Shown: piece after piece, positions 50,650 to 62,300 of the stretch
Layout: the number at the start of each line of letters is the position of its first letter
Position numbering within the stretch: position 1 is the stretch's first letter
Origin: Mastigias papua
Taxonomy: Eukaryota > Cnidaria > Scyphozoa > Rhizostomeae > Mastigiidae
Direction: 5' to 3'
Assembly (NCBI GenBank): GCA_964019165.1
Contig: OZ025281.1
Location: 3,851,240-3,915,239 of the forward strand
Length of the DNA stretch: 64,000 bases
The notes under the pieces: model-generated
The model's input: only the letters and a program-made list of their open reading frames with translations
Told to the model about the DNA's origin: nothing
The model's database searches: none
Position numbers and translations under genes: made by a program

Positions 50650-51830
50650 ATTTTATCTCAAAATCTCTCTGTATATATGTATATGAAAAATTGAAGTTAC
50701 CATTTGAATTCATACTACATGTTTATTTCTTATCATAGTTGTAAATTTTTTGGTTTATAGTAGAAAATATGTAATAGCATACGTTACTGAATATCTTATA
50801 CTTTATACAGGCCCCAATGCATGATCTACTTTACAGTTACCTTATATCCAACCAGGGTATGTCCACTAATTGACTATGCATGCTTTTGCATATGAACATT
50901 GTCTTCATTGGTAGCATTTTCAGGGAATAGTTTTGCTCCTGAAAAGTACAAACAAACTACATATGAGACACTGAAATTATTCCTGTTCCGTCTCCATGCT
51001 TGTAGAAAGTAAATTGCGTTATAAACATATTCTTTCCAAATAAATTTATGACGTAATGCTCAAGGAAAGTTGCACTGAAATTTATACAGGCTCGTTACAA
51101 CTGCGCAATTTTTGTTGAATACAAGATTTAAAATTCACCCCAAGTAAGTTGAAAATTGGAAATAAATTTATCGGAGAATGAAAGAAAAAATAAGATACAT
51201 TGTGCTTGAGGAGACAAATTTGAAGCATGTACCGTTTCCCAAAACCACAGAAAAACATGCATGGCCCTATTTCCAGTTATCGATAATATGTACAGTATGC
51301 ATTGCTTGTAGAAATTGGCCAACATTGGCCTTGTCACATAACAGTTGATTTTGATTGCAAGACAGTGCTTGATTACTTTCACTCAGGATCATGGCCAAAT
51401 TGAGCTTGTACAATTGTAAAGAGCATTTAAAGCTAATTGTTTTCAATTAAAATTGTCGAAATAGCTGACTGCTTTGATTTGAGTCTCGAGAGAGCTATAA
51501 CTCATGGTCTATTGAATTCTGTCCTCCAATGAATATAATAAAGATTGTTTATGCTGCTATTCTCGCGAGAAATTGCTTTATTTCCTCTTCCTCAAAAGCT
51601 TTCTGCCCAAGGGACATGTATAGAAATCTGTAATTCAGTGTCAATTTAAAAACGTAGTAAGGCGATTTCGTAAGTTGTTGGGGAATCAAGAATTCCAATT
51701 AAAAAAGCATTGTTCTTCCTCTCCTAAAGGAGATTTATCTATTTTAGAAATTACTAGAGTATTGGCTAATACCATAACTGTGTGCTCAATTTAGAACTTT
51801 CAGCTTTAAACAATACAGCTTTAAACAATG
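50650..51830. other. Gene-free stretch
   Basis: AT-rich sequence with no supported gene. An 84-codon reverse frame (51128-51382) shows no domain. Confidence 0.45.
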
Positions 51831-51839
51831 TCTTGTCAA

Positions 51840-52155
51840 ATTGTAGATAGGTGTTGCCATTCAGATTTTATTCTATTTTATTTTATTCTATTATTTTATT
51901 CTATTGTATACAGATATTTATTTTAGGGTGTCACAGGGGTCTTTAATAGTTTATAATAGGGTTTTAATAGGGGTCCTTAAAGTATTGTTATTAGTATTGT
52001 AGTTGTAATTTTCATAGTTCTATTGTGATTAGGTTAATATAGTTATATTTAGTAGTTATTTTGTAAGCTTTTGTAAATGGAGGGCCCCTTGAAAATCAGC
52101 TATGCTGAAGGGCTACCCTCCTTAAACATGTGAAATAAAAATAAAATAAAAATAA
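51840..52155 (+). repeat. LINE 3' tail with hairpin and (AATAAA)n end
   Basis: An AT-rich 3' UTR is followed by GGAGGGCCCCTTGAAAATCAG...GGGCTACCCTCC (52078-52122) and AAATAAAAATAAAATAAAAA. The stem pairs GGAGGGCCC with GGGCTACCCTCC, with an inner CAGC/GCTG stem. Compare 28078-28166 and 53330-53402. Confidence 0.75.
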
Positions 52156-52159
52156 CTCC

Positions 52160-53199
52160 AAACGATAAAAGAATGGCTATTATACGTCGAAGTCTTAGCA
52201 CTATTGTCTGAGTGAGTTATTTGAAGCCCAGCCTCGTTTCCAAATCGAGGGTATTGCTTCAGTAATACCGATTTACAGTGTTTCGAGATGGACATCAAGT
52301 AGTAGAACTTTTGCCATAAAGCCTTGATTTGTCCCAAAATCTAGTAAGCTCTCTTTGAATTAATGCCCAGCTAGTTCTACAACAAGTCCTAATCACAAAA
52401 GATGCTGAAGATCTTTCTTTTTTTGTATATGCTCATTAAATTGAAAACAAACTGATATAGACATGCATTACAACTAAAAAACTATAACAAAATCAAAAAT
52501 AAAAGAAAGAAAAACTTTTAAAAATTTAAAAAATAAAAATTAGTTTTTATTAATTATTTAATTTTTTATAGAGAAAAGTAAAAAGATTTATCAAGAACAA
52601 ATGACAGCCGTGTTCACTCCAATGAGCGCTTGGAGGCACTCAATTTAACGTTATTTCCCTCGGAGAGGAAGATCTTTCTATAGACTGATGCCCATATTAA
52701 ACAGTTCGTTACATATTATGGAGAAGAAAGTTTGTGAAAAGAAGTTTGTTGTGGCAAATGCGGACAATTTTATAAGCCCCCCTCAAACAGAAATAGTCTC
52801 CTCTTGTATTAGTCCCCATCGAAACACATCCAAGATAAATAAGCCCCCAGTGCCCTAACTCCAGGAGTTTCAAATAGAAAAAGAGAACAGACTGTAGATT
52901 GATAAGTTGATAAGGAGAATGGCGTGGATGAGAGTATCGTCTTGGTGGCCAGGCTTCCATGTCAATCTGTGTGACACTACATCGCCTACTTTTTCAAGAG
53001 AAAACTGTTGAATAAGTATTTAGAATATGACTGAATTCAAAGTTAGGATGACTAACTCAGATTTCGGATAACTATTCTCATGCTTCAGCCAGTTAATCTA
53101 CATCTGCAAGAAGGAGTCATCTGCCCCCCTTTCCTTTGCTGCAGATAGCAATTTAAAAAACTCTGCTCTTAATGCAGAAACTTTACCAAGTTCTTACTT
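52160..53199. other. Gene-free stretch
   Basis: No supported gene is present. An A/T-only stretch at 52480-52585 and scraps with ATAAGCCCCCC at 52770-52860 (reverse frame 52709-52960) look like repeat erosion. Confidence 0.45.
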
Positions 53200-53402
53200 T
53201 TTCACACTTTGATATCCCTTACTGTTTATTACTATTGTTTTAATGATTGTATGTAAATAATAATAAATTGTAGCTTGTATGTCATTCTAGACTTTAATTA
53301 ATTTTTTATATTTATATTCACTTTGTAAAAAGGATGGCCCCTTGAAAATCAGCTTGCTGTATGGGCTACCGTCCTTAAACAATTGAAATTATTATTATAA
53401 AG
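53200..53402 (+). repeat. LINE 3' tail with hairpin and short AT tail
   Basis: It has the same layout as 51840-52155: GGATGGCCCCTTGAAAATCAG ... TGGGCTACCGTCC, then ATTGAAATTATTATTATAA. The tail lies 1.2 kb from the previous one in the same orientation. Confidence 0.75.
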
Positions 53403-53813
53403 GACAGGGGGGTTTATATCTGGGCTGTCAATTCGTTGGTTGTGCTCGTGTCGTCATCCTAAGAGAAGCAGTTTCCATATCCATGAGTTTCCCATAGCAA
53501 CGTAGAGAGCAAACCGTTGGTTCCGTTTCACTTGTTACTATCAGTTTCGGGATTCTTGCAGGAGAGCACCTTATGAGGGGTTCATGGAAACTATGTGGGA
53601 TCCTATGCAGAGCAGTGCTGAAATGAAGCCTCATGTAGAATGAAATCAGGAAATTTCGGTATTCAAAAGGCATCGATATAAATGGCATGTCTGATTAATG
53701 GATTGCCATTATAAGTCTGTTTATGGCCTTTTGAGTTACAATACACGCCTCAACCACGCAATTTGCACATCTATTCTTTGCGCTGGATACACCTGGCTGT
53801 TCATTGCGAAATC

Positions 53814-54661
53814 GTATATAAAGGTACATTAACCTTGAAAGCTGAGCTTTGAGGAGAACCAAACCTGTTGCTTAAGGACTACCAAAGTTTTGCGCCGTGT
53901 ACGATCTGTGGATTTAACAGCTATCATTTAGGAAGAAGGAAGGATTGGAGGAATCTGCGAGAAAACATTACCTTGGTAAATATTATTAAATAATTTGCTT
54001 TTGCAATTGAATTATTTTGTATGATGTTGTTGCAAATTTTTGTATTGTGGAAATGTTGCAGGGTGTATGAAAGCATACATTTCATGGACATCAATCTATG
54101 GTGCTAAACATCAGCTCTACGGATTGACAATTTTCCAAGTACTAAACTGAAATAGCAGTGTTTCACATTGAGTTGCTTTATTCTCGTTCATTTGCATCAC
54201 ACGTTCCATATTACCACAATATGCCTTTCAAGTTGTGTGTCCATCGCAGTGAATTACACACGGCATCCCTAGTGCCCAGTGTGACGTCACAAGGGGCATT
54301 GCGCTTTGGTTCCCTAGCACATCGAGAATTGTATTTGTTGTGCGGTTCGTGTATTTTCCAAATGTGTACAAAGCGAGAAAACCGGTGTAGTCTCTGAGGA
54401 CGTATGATTGTTAAGGGCGCTTTTTAGTTCCCTTGAGGTGTACAGGCCAGGTGTCTGTAGAAGGTCACAAGTGTGTGCAATGATCCTTGACAATATTGTC
54501 TGCTATTTACAGTACTGCATTGTCATAGTCGCTAACAGGGTAGTTAAGCGCACCTGCACAAATACGCTACCTGTTTCATTTCAGGGTGAAATCTGCAAAT
54601 GTAAGATATAAAGGGGATATAATCGATTGAAAGGAGCTACAAGATCAAACAACGTTTAGAG
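53814..54661 (+). other. Possible TATA-driven spliced transcript, 5' part
   Basis: CGTATATAAAGG at 53813-53824 is the strongest TATA consensus in the window. About 150 bases downstream, TTACCTTGGTAAAT (near 53973) offers a donor; no ATG occurs before it. A strong acceptor (CTGTTTCATTTCAG, ending 54584) and a GAGGTAAGG donor at 54661 frame a candidate 77-base second exon. No coding function can be read, so this may be a 5' UTR or a noncoding RNA. Confidence 0.3.
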
Positions 54662-55370
54662 GTAAGGGGCTTCTTTCATTGTCTTTTTATTCTTGCAGTT
54701 TGTGTTTTGCCTAAAGTTGCTAAGCAGTACATGCATAAATGTGACGAAAAAACTCAATTTTTAAGAGGGCGCGTAGGTGATGTAGGCGCAATTGTTAGCG
54801 CATTGACAGTGCTTTATAATATCAACAGAACACCTTGTTCTGCTTTCTACCTAATCACCGGAGTGCCACCTTACTTTTAAAGTATTGGGAGGAGAAATAT
54901 TAGGGTTGCAATTCAGCATTGCTGATTAGTTGGTTGGAGGGAAAGTAAGGGAAGTTTATTTTGTAATGAAACGTGTACTGACTTTATTCCACCAATAAAT
55001 TGCATTCGTTAGTAGACAGCCTATCAGCTGTAAAGTCGATGTTGCACATGTGTACAAGCAAGTTTCAATTTTATCACTGTACCGGAGTGGCTACTGGCCG
55101 AATAATAAAGCATTTACTACTTCTGCCAACCAATCAAAACTTACATTTTGCATAAAGTTTCCGAAGGTACGGATTTGAAAGAGACAGGACAATTGGAGTT
55201 AGTTTTTCTAGGGCTATATTTCTCGCTCCAGTCAATTTCATAGTATGGTTCATCCTAAAATAAAGTAAGATGACAATGTGGAGGAGGATGATGAGACTTC
55301 AGAAAGCTACTAACTTGAGTAGGGGTAGGCAATTATGTTTCAATGGGATCAAATGAAGAGTAGAAGGTAT

Positions 55371-55674
55371 ACGCTCTTAAACCGGAAACGTGTAGTGATT
55401 GGTCAAGTGTACTGAGCCTTAGCGACTCGGTAGCAACCAGCTAACATTCATAAGTTTCACGATACTTCTGCTAATTAGTGTAGTGTCAAACACTTAATGA
55501 AGATTCCAACGGAGTAAAAACTTGAGTGTCATCACAAGTTAATACCAGATTGGACTTTTGCTAATTTATCATCATTCACTTCGTCGAAAGGATTCTCTCT
55601 CTTGTTATTGAACATCGTGTGAACTTTTGAGCTGCGCGGTTAGGCCATTGAATTCTCGTTTTACCGCAATACAT
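55371..55674 (+). repeat. Left terminal inverted repeat of the ISL2EU-like element
   Basis: About 300 bases pair with 59009-59321 inverted, with small indels. Conserved pieces include CCTTAGCGACTCGGTAGCAA, CCAGCTAA, ATCACAAGTTA, CTTTTGAGCTGC and GTTAGGCCATTGA. It must contain the promoter of the nuclease gene. Confidence 0.85.
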
Positions 55675-55778
55675 ATTGATTTTGGTTGTATATAATATGT
55701 TGTTCATTTTTTGAGTTCTTTAAAATACATTCATCGTTTTGTCGCTTCGTCCATAAATCTCGTGGAGTAAGTTCAAAG

Positions 55779-57098
55779 ATGGCTAATGAAATAATCACAA
55801 TAGCTGGAATGGTGAATTTTTTCAAAGAGGATACCAATACCATAACCAAAGGAGAATTGAAATATAAGGCTGACTTTGTGCTAGACTTACGTTTGACTGG
55901 CTTGACAGTTGTTTCCAAAGTAAGGGCATCCATGAAAGATAAGAGTTACTCGGTGACTCTTACTATTGATGGTGATGGTGGTATTTTAATGGGGAATTGT
56001 GAATGCCCTCGTGGCAATTGGATTTGTAGCCATATGGCTGCAACGGCCATTTATGTGAACAAAAAGGGTATGTCAAAGACTGACTTGCCCAATACCTGGC
56101 TGGCAAAACCAAAGAAAGCTGCCAAACTAGGCACTAAAACACTGGCAGAATTTTTTCCTCACCCAAAACCTGGGTATAAAGCCTGCTCCAGAGAGATCAC
56201 AACAGAAGACAGGGACTATTTTTGTGAAAAATTAACAGCAGCATCTAAAAGTGGAGATTGCTTGCCACTTCAGTGGATCCTAGGGCCTGAGCCATCACAT
56301 TCAGTATCTAATTTGGCACCATACTTAATAGAGGATATTATGGAGGATTTTATCACTGATAAATGTATATTTATTGAAAAAGCTACAGTAACTAAGGAGC
56401 AAATCTCTTGGCTTGCTAGGGCAACTGTTGAACAAAGAAAATCTGCATTGTGGGGCCAGTTTCGTAAACTTAGGTTGACTGGAAGCAATTTTGGTGAGGT
56501 CATTGCTGCATGTTTGAGAAAGGAACAAAGTAAGAAACCCTTTCCACCATCACTGTTCAAAAGACTAAGGGGCGAGTATTCAATTGGCAGCAAAGACTCA
56601 GTATTGTGGGGGCAAATGCATGAAGCCAGTGCTATTGCTAAATACCAAGAAATTACTGGGAATCATGTTCAGCCAATTGGTCTTGTCTTGCTTCCTTGTG
56701 GGTTTTTGGGAAGTAGTCCTGATGGGATAATTTTTGATATGAGTCAAGAGGGGGCAGCTACTCAAGGGGTATTAGAAATAAAATGCCCTTGGTCTCATAG
56801 GAACTCTTCCATAAATCAAATGGTAGCTGAAGAATTAAAGGGCAAGGACAAAAAGAAGAGTTTTTTTCTAACAGCTACCAAAGAGCTAAACAAAGAACAC
56901 AATTATTGGCATCAAGTCCAGGCAGAGATTCTGGCAGCTAATGTTACATGGGCCCATTTTGTAATCTGGACTACAGTGGACTGTGCAATTCTGAGGATTG
57001 AGAAAGACTTAGCTTGGGAGGCCAAGTATGTCCCCATGCTTAAGGAGTTTTATTTGAATGACTTAATTCCAACCTGTTTTTTGAAAGAGGATGAGTAA
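55779..57098 (+). CDS. YqaJ-type nuclease with SWIM zinc finger (ISL2EU accessory protein), 439 aa
   Basis: I start at MANEIITIAG (55779); an in-frame ATG at 55686 would add 31 residues that look like untranslated leader. Counting from 55779, a SWIM zinc finger is formed by C74-x-C76 and C83-x-H85 (GNCECPRGNWICSH). The C-terminal half is a lambda-exonuclease/YqaJ-type domain: LTGSNFGEV, WGQMHEASAIAKY with E282, the GSSPDGII turn with D315, LEIKCPW with E333 and K335, and a later Q in HQVQAEILA. These are the metal-binding and catalytic positions of the PD-(D/E)xK fold. In ISL2EU transposons this protein accompanies the transposase; a role in end processing or replication is inferred. The frame is intact. 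Its stop is 35 bases from the transposase stop. Confidence 0.88.
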   Translation: MANEIITIAGMVNFFKEDTNTITKGELKYKADFVLDLRLTGLTVVSKVRASMKDKSYSVTLTIDGDGGILMGNCECPRGNWICSHMAATAIYVNKKGMSKTDLPNTWLAKPKKAAKLGTKTLAEFFPHPKPGYKACSREITTEDRDYFCEKLTAASKSGDCLPLQWILGPEPSHSVSNLAPYLIEDIMEDFITDKCIFIEKATVTKEQISWLARATVEQRKSALWGQFRKLRLTGSNFGEVIAACLRKEQSKKPFPPSLFKRLRGEYSIGSKDSVLWGQMHEASAIAKYQEITGNHVQPIGLVLLPCGFLGSSPDGIIFDMSQEGAATQGVLEIKCPWSHRNSSINQMVAEELKGKDKKKSFFLTATKELNKEHNYWHQVQAEILAANVTWAHFVIWTTVDCAILRIEKDLAWEAKYVPMLKEFYLNDLIPTCFLKEDE

Positions 57099-57133
57099 TG
57101 AGTGTAAAAATATATCAGTTTCAATACAATAGT

Positions 57134-58790
57134 CTATGGTATTGGGTCTTTGCTGGAAGTAATGCCTGCCTGGTATTCTTGGAAAATTCCTGCTATAATG
57201 GGTGTCTGTAGGTTAACAAGTGCTGCACACACTTGAACAATTATGTCTGTGAAAGGCCTTAGATGACCATTAATGTATCCAAGAATTTTGTAGTTCCTTA
57301 ACCGCTCAATTGCTCTTTCTACATGAATCCTGCATCTTGAGAGCTTTCGAGAATATACAGCCTCTTCCTTTGTAAATTTGGTTTTACCAGAAAGGAAGGC
57401 AGGCATATTTAAAAAAACATTCTTTGGAAGTATGTCATGAATGACAAATCCTTTGTCTGCTAAAATCAAGTCACCAGCCTGTAAGAGAAGGAACTTACTC
57501 AGCTTACAATTAAGAGTACCTTCATGAAATAATACCAGTAATACACAGGAGGTAATCATCAATACTTAGTAACTAACCCAATGGCAAAGCTATATATGCC
57601 TATCCTTTTAAGTTGCTCAGGTATGTCTTCATGAGGAGACTTAAAACCATTATAGAAACATGATGTGCAAAGCAGACTAGAGTCCATATTGCCATAAGAC
57701 TCACCTTTAAGTGTGATAAAACTCCAGATTCACATGTAACTACTTTGTCACTCGTGCCTCCAGGAAACCCTTGGCTAACAAATGTAATTGCTCCATTGGG
57801 AGCTACACCGATTAAGAACTTGGCTGTCAAATAATGTTTATAATTGCTGTAAACTGCTGAGGCTGCTAAAAGGTCACTCCTTGGAGCTGCAATTCTAAAT
57901 TCTGTGCAGTCTATAATAAGTCTACAATTTGTAAAATCTCCAAATAAATCTGGTAAACTCGATTTGTTTTTTAATTGTGATGGAATACTGGACATGCACC
58001 CAACAACGATGATCTCATGTAAAGCATGTAGAAAAGTCATGAAAATGTTTTGAATAGTTGTCTGACTCAAACCAAATCTCTGAGCAAGATCAAAATAGGG
58101 CAAATCAAGTCGAAGTCTCATAAGACATATCAGAAGTTGGTTCTCCACACTAATTGTTCTAACTGCCTTGCCAGACCAATAATTTAATGGGGAAACTACT
58201 TTAATCATGTCCACAATTGCTTCAAAAATTGAACTTGCAACGCCAGTATAATTTTTTACGTCAGTATCAGACAAATTTGAAAACGTAAATGTAAGTTTTT
58301 GAAGACATTCGATTTTTTGTACAAGTTGTTCTACATCAGCAGTTGCATTACAAATTTTTTCACAGGAGCTTGCAGCTGGCGTTGCGAAGACTGGCTTAAA
58401 AGCAGCGTTTTCAAAGGCGTCCAGACCTACTACTTCTACAGCATCTGCTGATTCTGCTGTTCTTTTGTCTCTATTTAGGACACGAGTGGAACGCTTCCCT
58501 ACTTTCTCATCGTCAGGTTTACCACGAAGATTAACGCTTGGTACTGCACCCTTGCATAGGCGGCGTTTTTTGTAGGTATGTGGCGTGTCTGTATCTGGCA
58601 CGTACATGTCATGTTCAAGAAAATGCCTAGAACATACATATGATGTTGAACTAGGGGTAAAATTCTCTCTCCTTACGCGACAAACCCAAGCGTTAAGCAG
58701 TTTTACATCCTTAGGATAACGGAAAAATGACAAGTCTGGATTTTTCACTGAAGAACTATAGCAGCCGTAAACAGAGCAATAATTCGGCAT
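57134..58790 (-). CDS. THAP-domain DDE transposase of the ISL2EU-like element, 476 aa, one intron
   Basis: The exons are 58790-57705 (362 codons) and 57478-57134 (114 codons plus stop). The intron 57704-57479 begins GTGAGT and ends CTCTTACAG, phase 0; without splicing the frame ends 34 codons later. The N-terminus is a THAP zinc finger: C5, C10, C53 and H56, with P26 and W35, and SRHF. A helix-turn-helix (LSQTTIQNIFMTFLHAL) precedes the DDE_4-type catalytic domain: D294 in LIIDCTEFRI, D348 in GGTSDKV, D370 in LADKGF across the splice junction, and ERAIERLRNYKI as the likely glutamate region. It would bind the terminal repeats and cut and join the element in the nucleus. No inactivating change is seen, so the copy may be recent. 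Confidence 0.88.
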
Positions 58791-58844
58791 GATCTTGGAG
58801 CGCTATTCACACCATATAAAAGCGATGTGCAATAATTAGACGAG

Positions 58845-58940
58845 AAGCCACTGGCCTAACCAAAACCTGAAGTTGAAATATTATAACGATCAAGTAGCTG
58901 GTAATAACGAGAGCCAATCCTTTTTGATGAACAGCAATTC
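58845..58940 (-). repeat. Subterminal repeat of the ISL2EU-like element
   Basis: GAGAAGCCACTGGCCTAACC ... AATAACGAGAGCCAATCCTTT is a degraded direct copy of the inner part of the right terminal repeat (about 59022-59095). It is a candidate additional transposase-binding site or the trace of an internal duplication. Confidence 0.55.
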
Positions 58941-59008
58941 AGGGATAAGCTAACAAACTATCAATACAGCAACTAATTTCGATTAACATAATACATACAC
59001 ATTCGTAA

Positions 59009-59321
59009 ACATAGTGCGATGAAACGGGAAGTCAATGGCCTAACTGCAGCTCAAAAGTTCAAACGACATTCAATAACGAGACACAATCCTTTCAACGAAG
59101 TGTATGAAGAAAAATGAAAAATAGCAAAAGTCAGTCAATTCTAGTAATAACTTGTGATGGAATTCAAGTGTTTTCTCCGTCGAACAGTTCACCACATGTT
59201 GCATTTCACTCCACTAAATAGTGAAAGTATGGCACAACTTGTAAATATTAGCTGGTTGCTACCGAGTCGCTAAGGCTCAGCACAGCTAACCAATCACAAT
59301 ACGTTTCCGGTTTAAGAGCGT
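59009..59321 (-). repeat. Right terminal inverted repeat of the ISL2EU-like element
   Basis: It is the inverse of 55371-55674, ending CCGGTTTAAGAGCGT. The transposase start codon lies 219 bases inside it. Confidence 0.85.
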
Positions 59322-59323
59322 AT

Positions 59324-62300
59324 TGTGAGGGGCCAGGCCAAAAGCTGAACTGGATTACAAATTACAGGAATGCAGCACCTGACCATGCTGGAGAATAAGC
59401 TACAAAACCATGGGTAATTTGCAATTTCCACTTAACCTTCAAACTCCATGTTGGCCTGCCAAGTGCTTCTCTGAGGATAAATGACAAATACAAGGCCCTA
59501 GATGGCATTGTCATGAAAATTGAAAGTTATTGCAATCACTAAAGGATCATTTCATAACCTTCGGGGATCCATCTAAGGCTCAGAGCTATGGAAAATCTGC
59601 CCCTTCTACCCCTTTTTGGCACCGCTGTTTCTACGGACCGTTCAAAGTCAACCAAAGCGAGTAAGTAGCTCTTGGACCGAGCGATCCCCAGGTATTAGCT
59701 ATAGGAACAATCCTCATCCGAAACTCTGCGCAGGAATGAGGAACACGTCATTCAAGCCTACGATTATAAAACCTCTATCTACTGGATTATGACCTTGTAT
59801 TCTTTGAATTCTAGGAAGGTATTTTCATCGTAGCTTTTTGTGTTCAATATCAGACAAATTTAATAACTGGCTAGGCCACTTGCCAACTGCCTACAAAGCT
59901 GCTAACTAACTGCCATATGAAGTCAGAAACACAGGACGTAACTTATCAGTCATGGTAGCTAAGCACTCTGAAACTAGTGCAAAAATGTTAGACTTTCGTA
60001 AATTTGCTCAAGATAGTCGCTGTGTTCACGTCAGAATGACTTGAAGTGTATTGTTACGGGCTAGTTTCGAAAATCACCCTGTCGTTCCTGCTTCATAGCA
60101 CCATGGGCTTGGAATGTTCGCTTTTCACCGCACTTTTACGTCATTCCTACGCAGTATCACTTCTATGAACAAGACAGACTATTGCCTTGAGGAACAGTTT
60201 CAACCAAAGCTTCTCGTAGAGCTTTCCAAACTCTGCAGATCTCTCAGGTTTCTTTCTTGTGAACAGCAAATACCGCCGTATTCCTGGCAACAGCAGTTAT
60301 AGTTCGCAAATTTCAATTAAAATTGCCAGGTAATTATCCAATTGTTCTGCTTCCGTTTTATCATGTTTATTTAATAGCATTCTTTGTTGATATTCTTCGG
60401 CATTGATATTACTTGAGGTGACTATGTCACTCAGGCGAATACATATGGGCAACGTTTGTATTTTGTGCAGGATAAATCAAACTCTTTTTGTTTTGTCATA
60501 ATCTGGCAAAGCTGAGGCATGAAGTTGCACAGTGAGTTGCAATGTTGCAAAGTTTACGGCAAAGCTACAACGCACGTTTGAAATACGACTAGAAGCGTTT
60601 CTCAAAGGAATATTTGGTGGTAGGTCTGTACTGATCAGGTCCGATGCAGCCTCGTAGTCAGCGTGATTTTCTTATGGGGGAGGGGGTGGTGGCGCACAGT
60701 TAACCAGAGAGTGGCAGGTATCGATCAGCTGAGTGGCCTAGTACCTCCCAATGGTATTCAAGCTGCATTGACTTACATGGTTAAGGTTTAATGCTCTATA
60801 AAAGCATGCTCTAAAACTCTATAATAAATAATATAATATAATCCAATTCAGTACAGTAGGCTGAAAAATACAGCTAATTATAAGAGCTAATTTAACCCAT
60901 TCAGCTTATTCCTAAGGGGGAGAAAGCGGAGTTACTACTTGGAACTCCGAGGACCTTGCCCCAGGCCACCCTAGGTTAAGGACCTGATCCAGCAGCAGTC
61001 ACTTAGCTCTTTATTGGGGAAGGGAAACTAGAAAATAGAGGCAGGTGTGGACTGAAAGATTCATGGACCCCGTGCTCATAAGTTGGATGGGCTAATTGAG
61101 CTGCACTATGAAAAATTAAGTGTTAATATATCAACGAATGTACCATGGAATATGCAATGAACTCGTATGGTTTACAAACGTGTTTAGAATCTCAAGTCCC
61201 AAGGTGGCATAAATTTGTTTGCTGAGAACAGGGCTGGACCCCTTTTAACTGGGTGCAACCCATTCATCTTCGAGTGTCTGCTTTTTCCAAACCCCCAATG
61301 ACAGGCAATGCTTGCGCACGGGCTCAGCTGCAAATTCTACCTTACCTTTTGGTCTACGTACTGTTTACCATACCTACATGTTAGAATGTATTAAATGTAA
61401 TCATTTCAATGCTGCTTCTTGGCCTATGGAGATACATGCTAAACGGATATTTGTTGGGCATCCAGACACAAGCACTTGGATGCAGCGAGTCACAACCCCA
61501 GAAAACGAAAGTTTTTCCTGCACGGTACGGCAAAAGCTAACACTCACTAGTTCTTTGAGGGTCATATAGCGTTAGCATCAGTGTCCCCTAAACTTGCATT
61601 ACCGATAGAAACTTTTCTCTGGTTGCATTGCTTCTGAAAGAAATAATCAATAGTAATGGCTATTTTGGGACTTCTGCCCATACCACAAGTTAGGCACAAC
61701 ATTTATCAAGGCAGACATGTGATGCATTTCACCACAACATGTGACAAATTAAACCCCTAAAGTTCCATCTTCTGTGTCATGCAACCAGTTGATCACTCCT
61801 TACATCTAAAGTCAGACGACATTATACACTCGTACAGACGCATCATATGCAGGTGAAAGACATTTTTATTTTAAAGAAAGTTGGTGAGTAGGCATGATTT
61901 CCTGGGTGCAGAATGACACTACATTTCGCATTGCAGGTTCCTATATTTATCGAAATTTCATGATTGTTACTTGTATTCAATTTTGCGTGCCCAAATGATG
62001 CTATTTATCTGATAATAATGCACAGTAAAACTGATTTTAAATGAATTTGAATGACCGGTGAAGATCCTACTTTCTCTTTCATCCAGGTGCAAACACAAAA
62101 TTTGCAAGGGAAACCCCTTTCTTGTTAGTTTTGATGTGCTTTGCAACTCCCTGTGAGCACAAGCTAAGTGATAGAAACCCTTTTAGTTTTCTTTTCACTT
62201 TCAGTGGGAAGTTTCCACGGCTGAGAGGTGTATAAGGCAGGGAACTGAGGACTGGGGACTGGGGGCTGGGAATTGGGGGCTGGGAATTGGGGCTGCAGTC

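Larger units (their letters stand above)
55371..59321. mobile_element. Complete ISL2EU (IS4EU)-like DNA transposon
   Basis: Long inverted repeats bound the element: the left begins ACGCTCTTAAACCGGAAACG and the right, inverted, begins identically. The flanks are AT on both sides (55369-55370 and 59322-59323), a 2-bp target duplication, although TA shifted by one is equally possible. Inside are two convergent genes, a YqaJ-type nuclease (+) and a THAP/DDE transposase (-), the pair that defines ISL2EU elements. Both frames are intact apart from one intron in the transposase. The total length of about 3.95 kb is plausible for an autonomous copy. Confidence 0.9.

Noticed and set aside
56270..56593. 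Reverse ORFs opposite the YqaJ gene
   Set aside because: They are shadows of the real + strand coding sequence.
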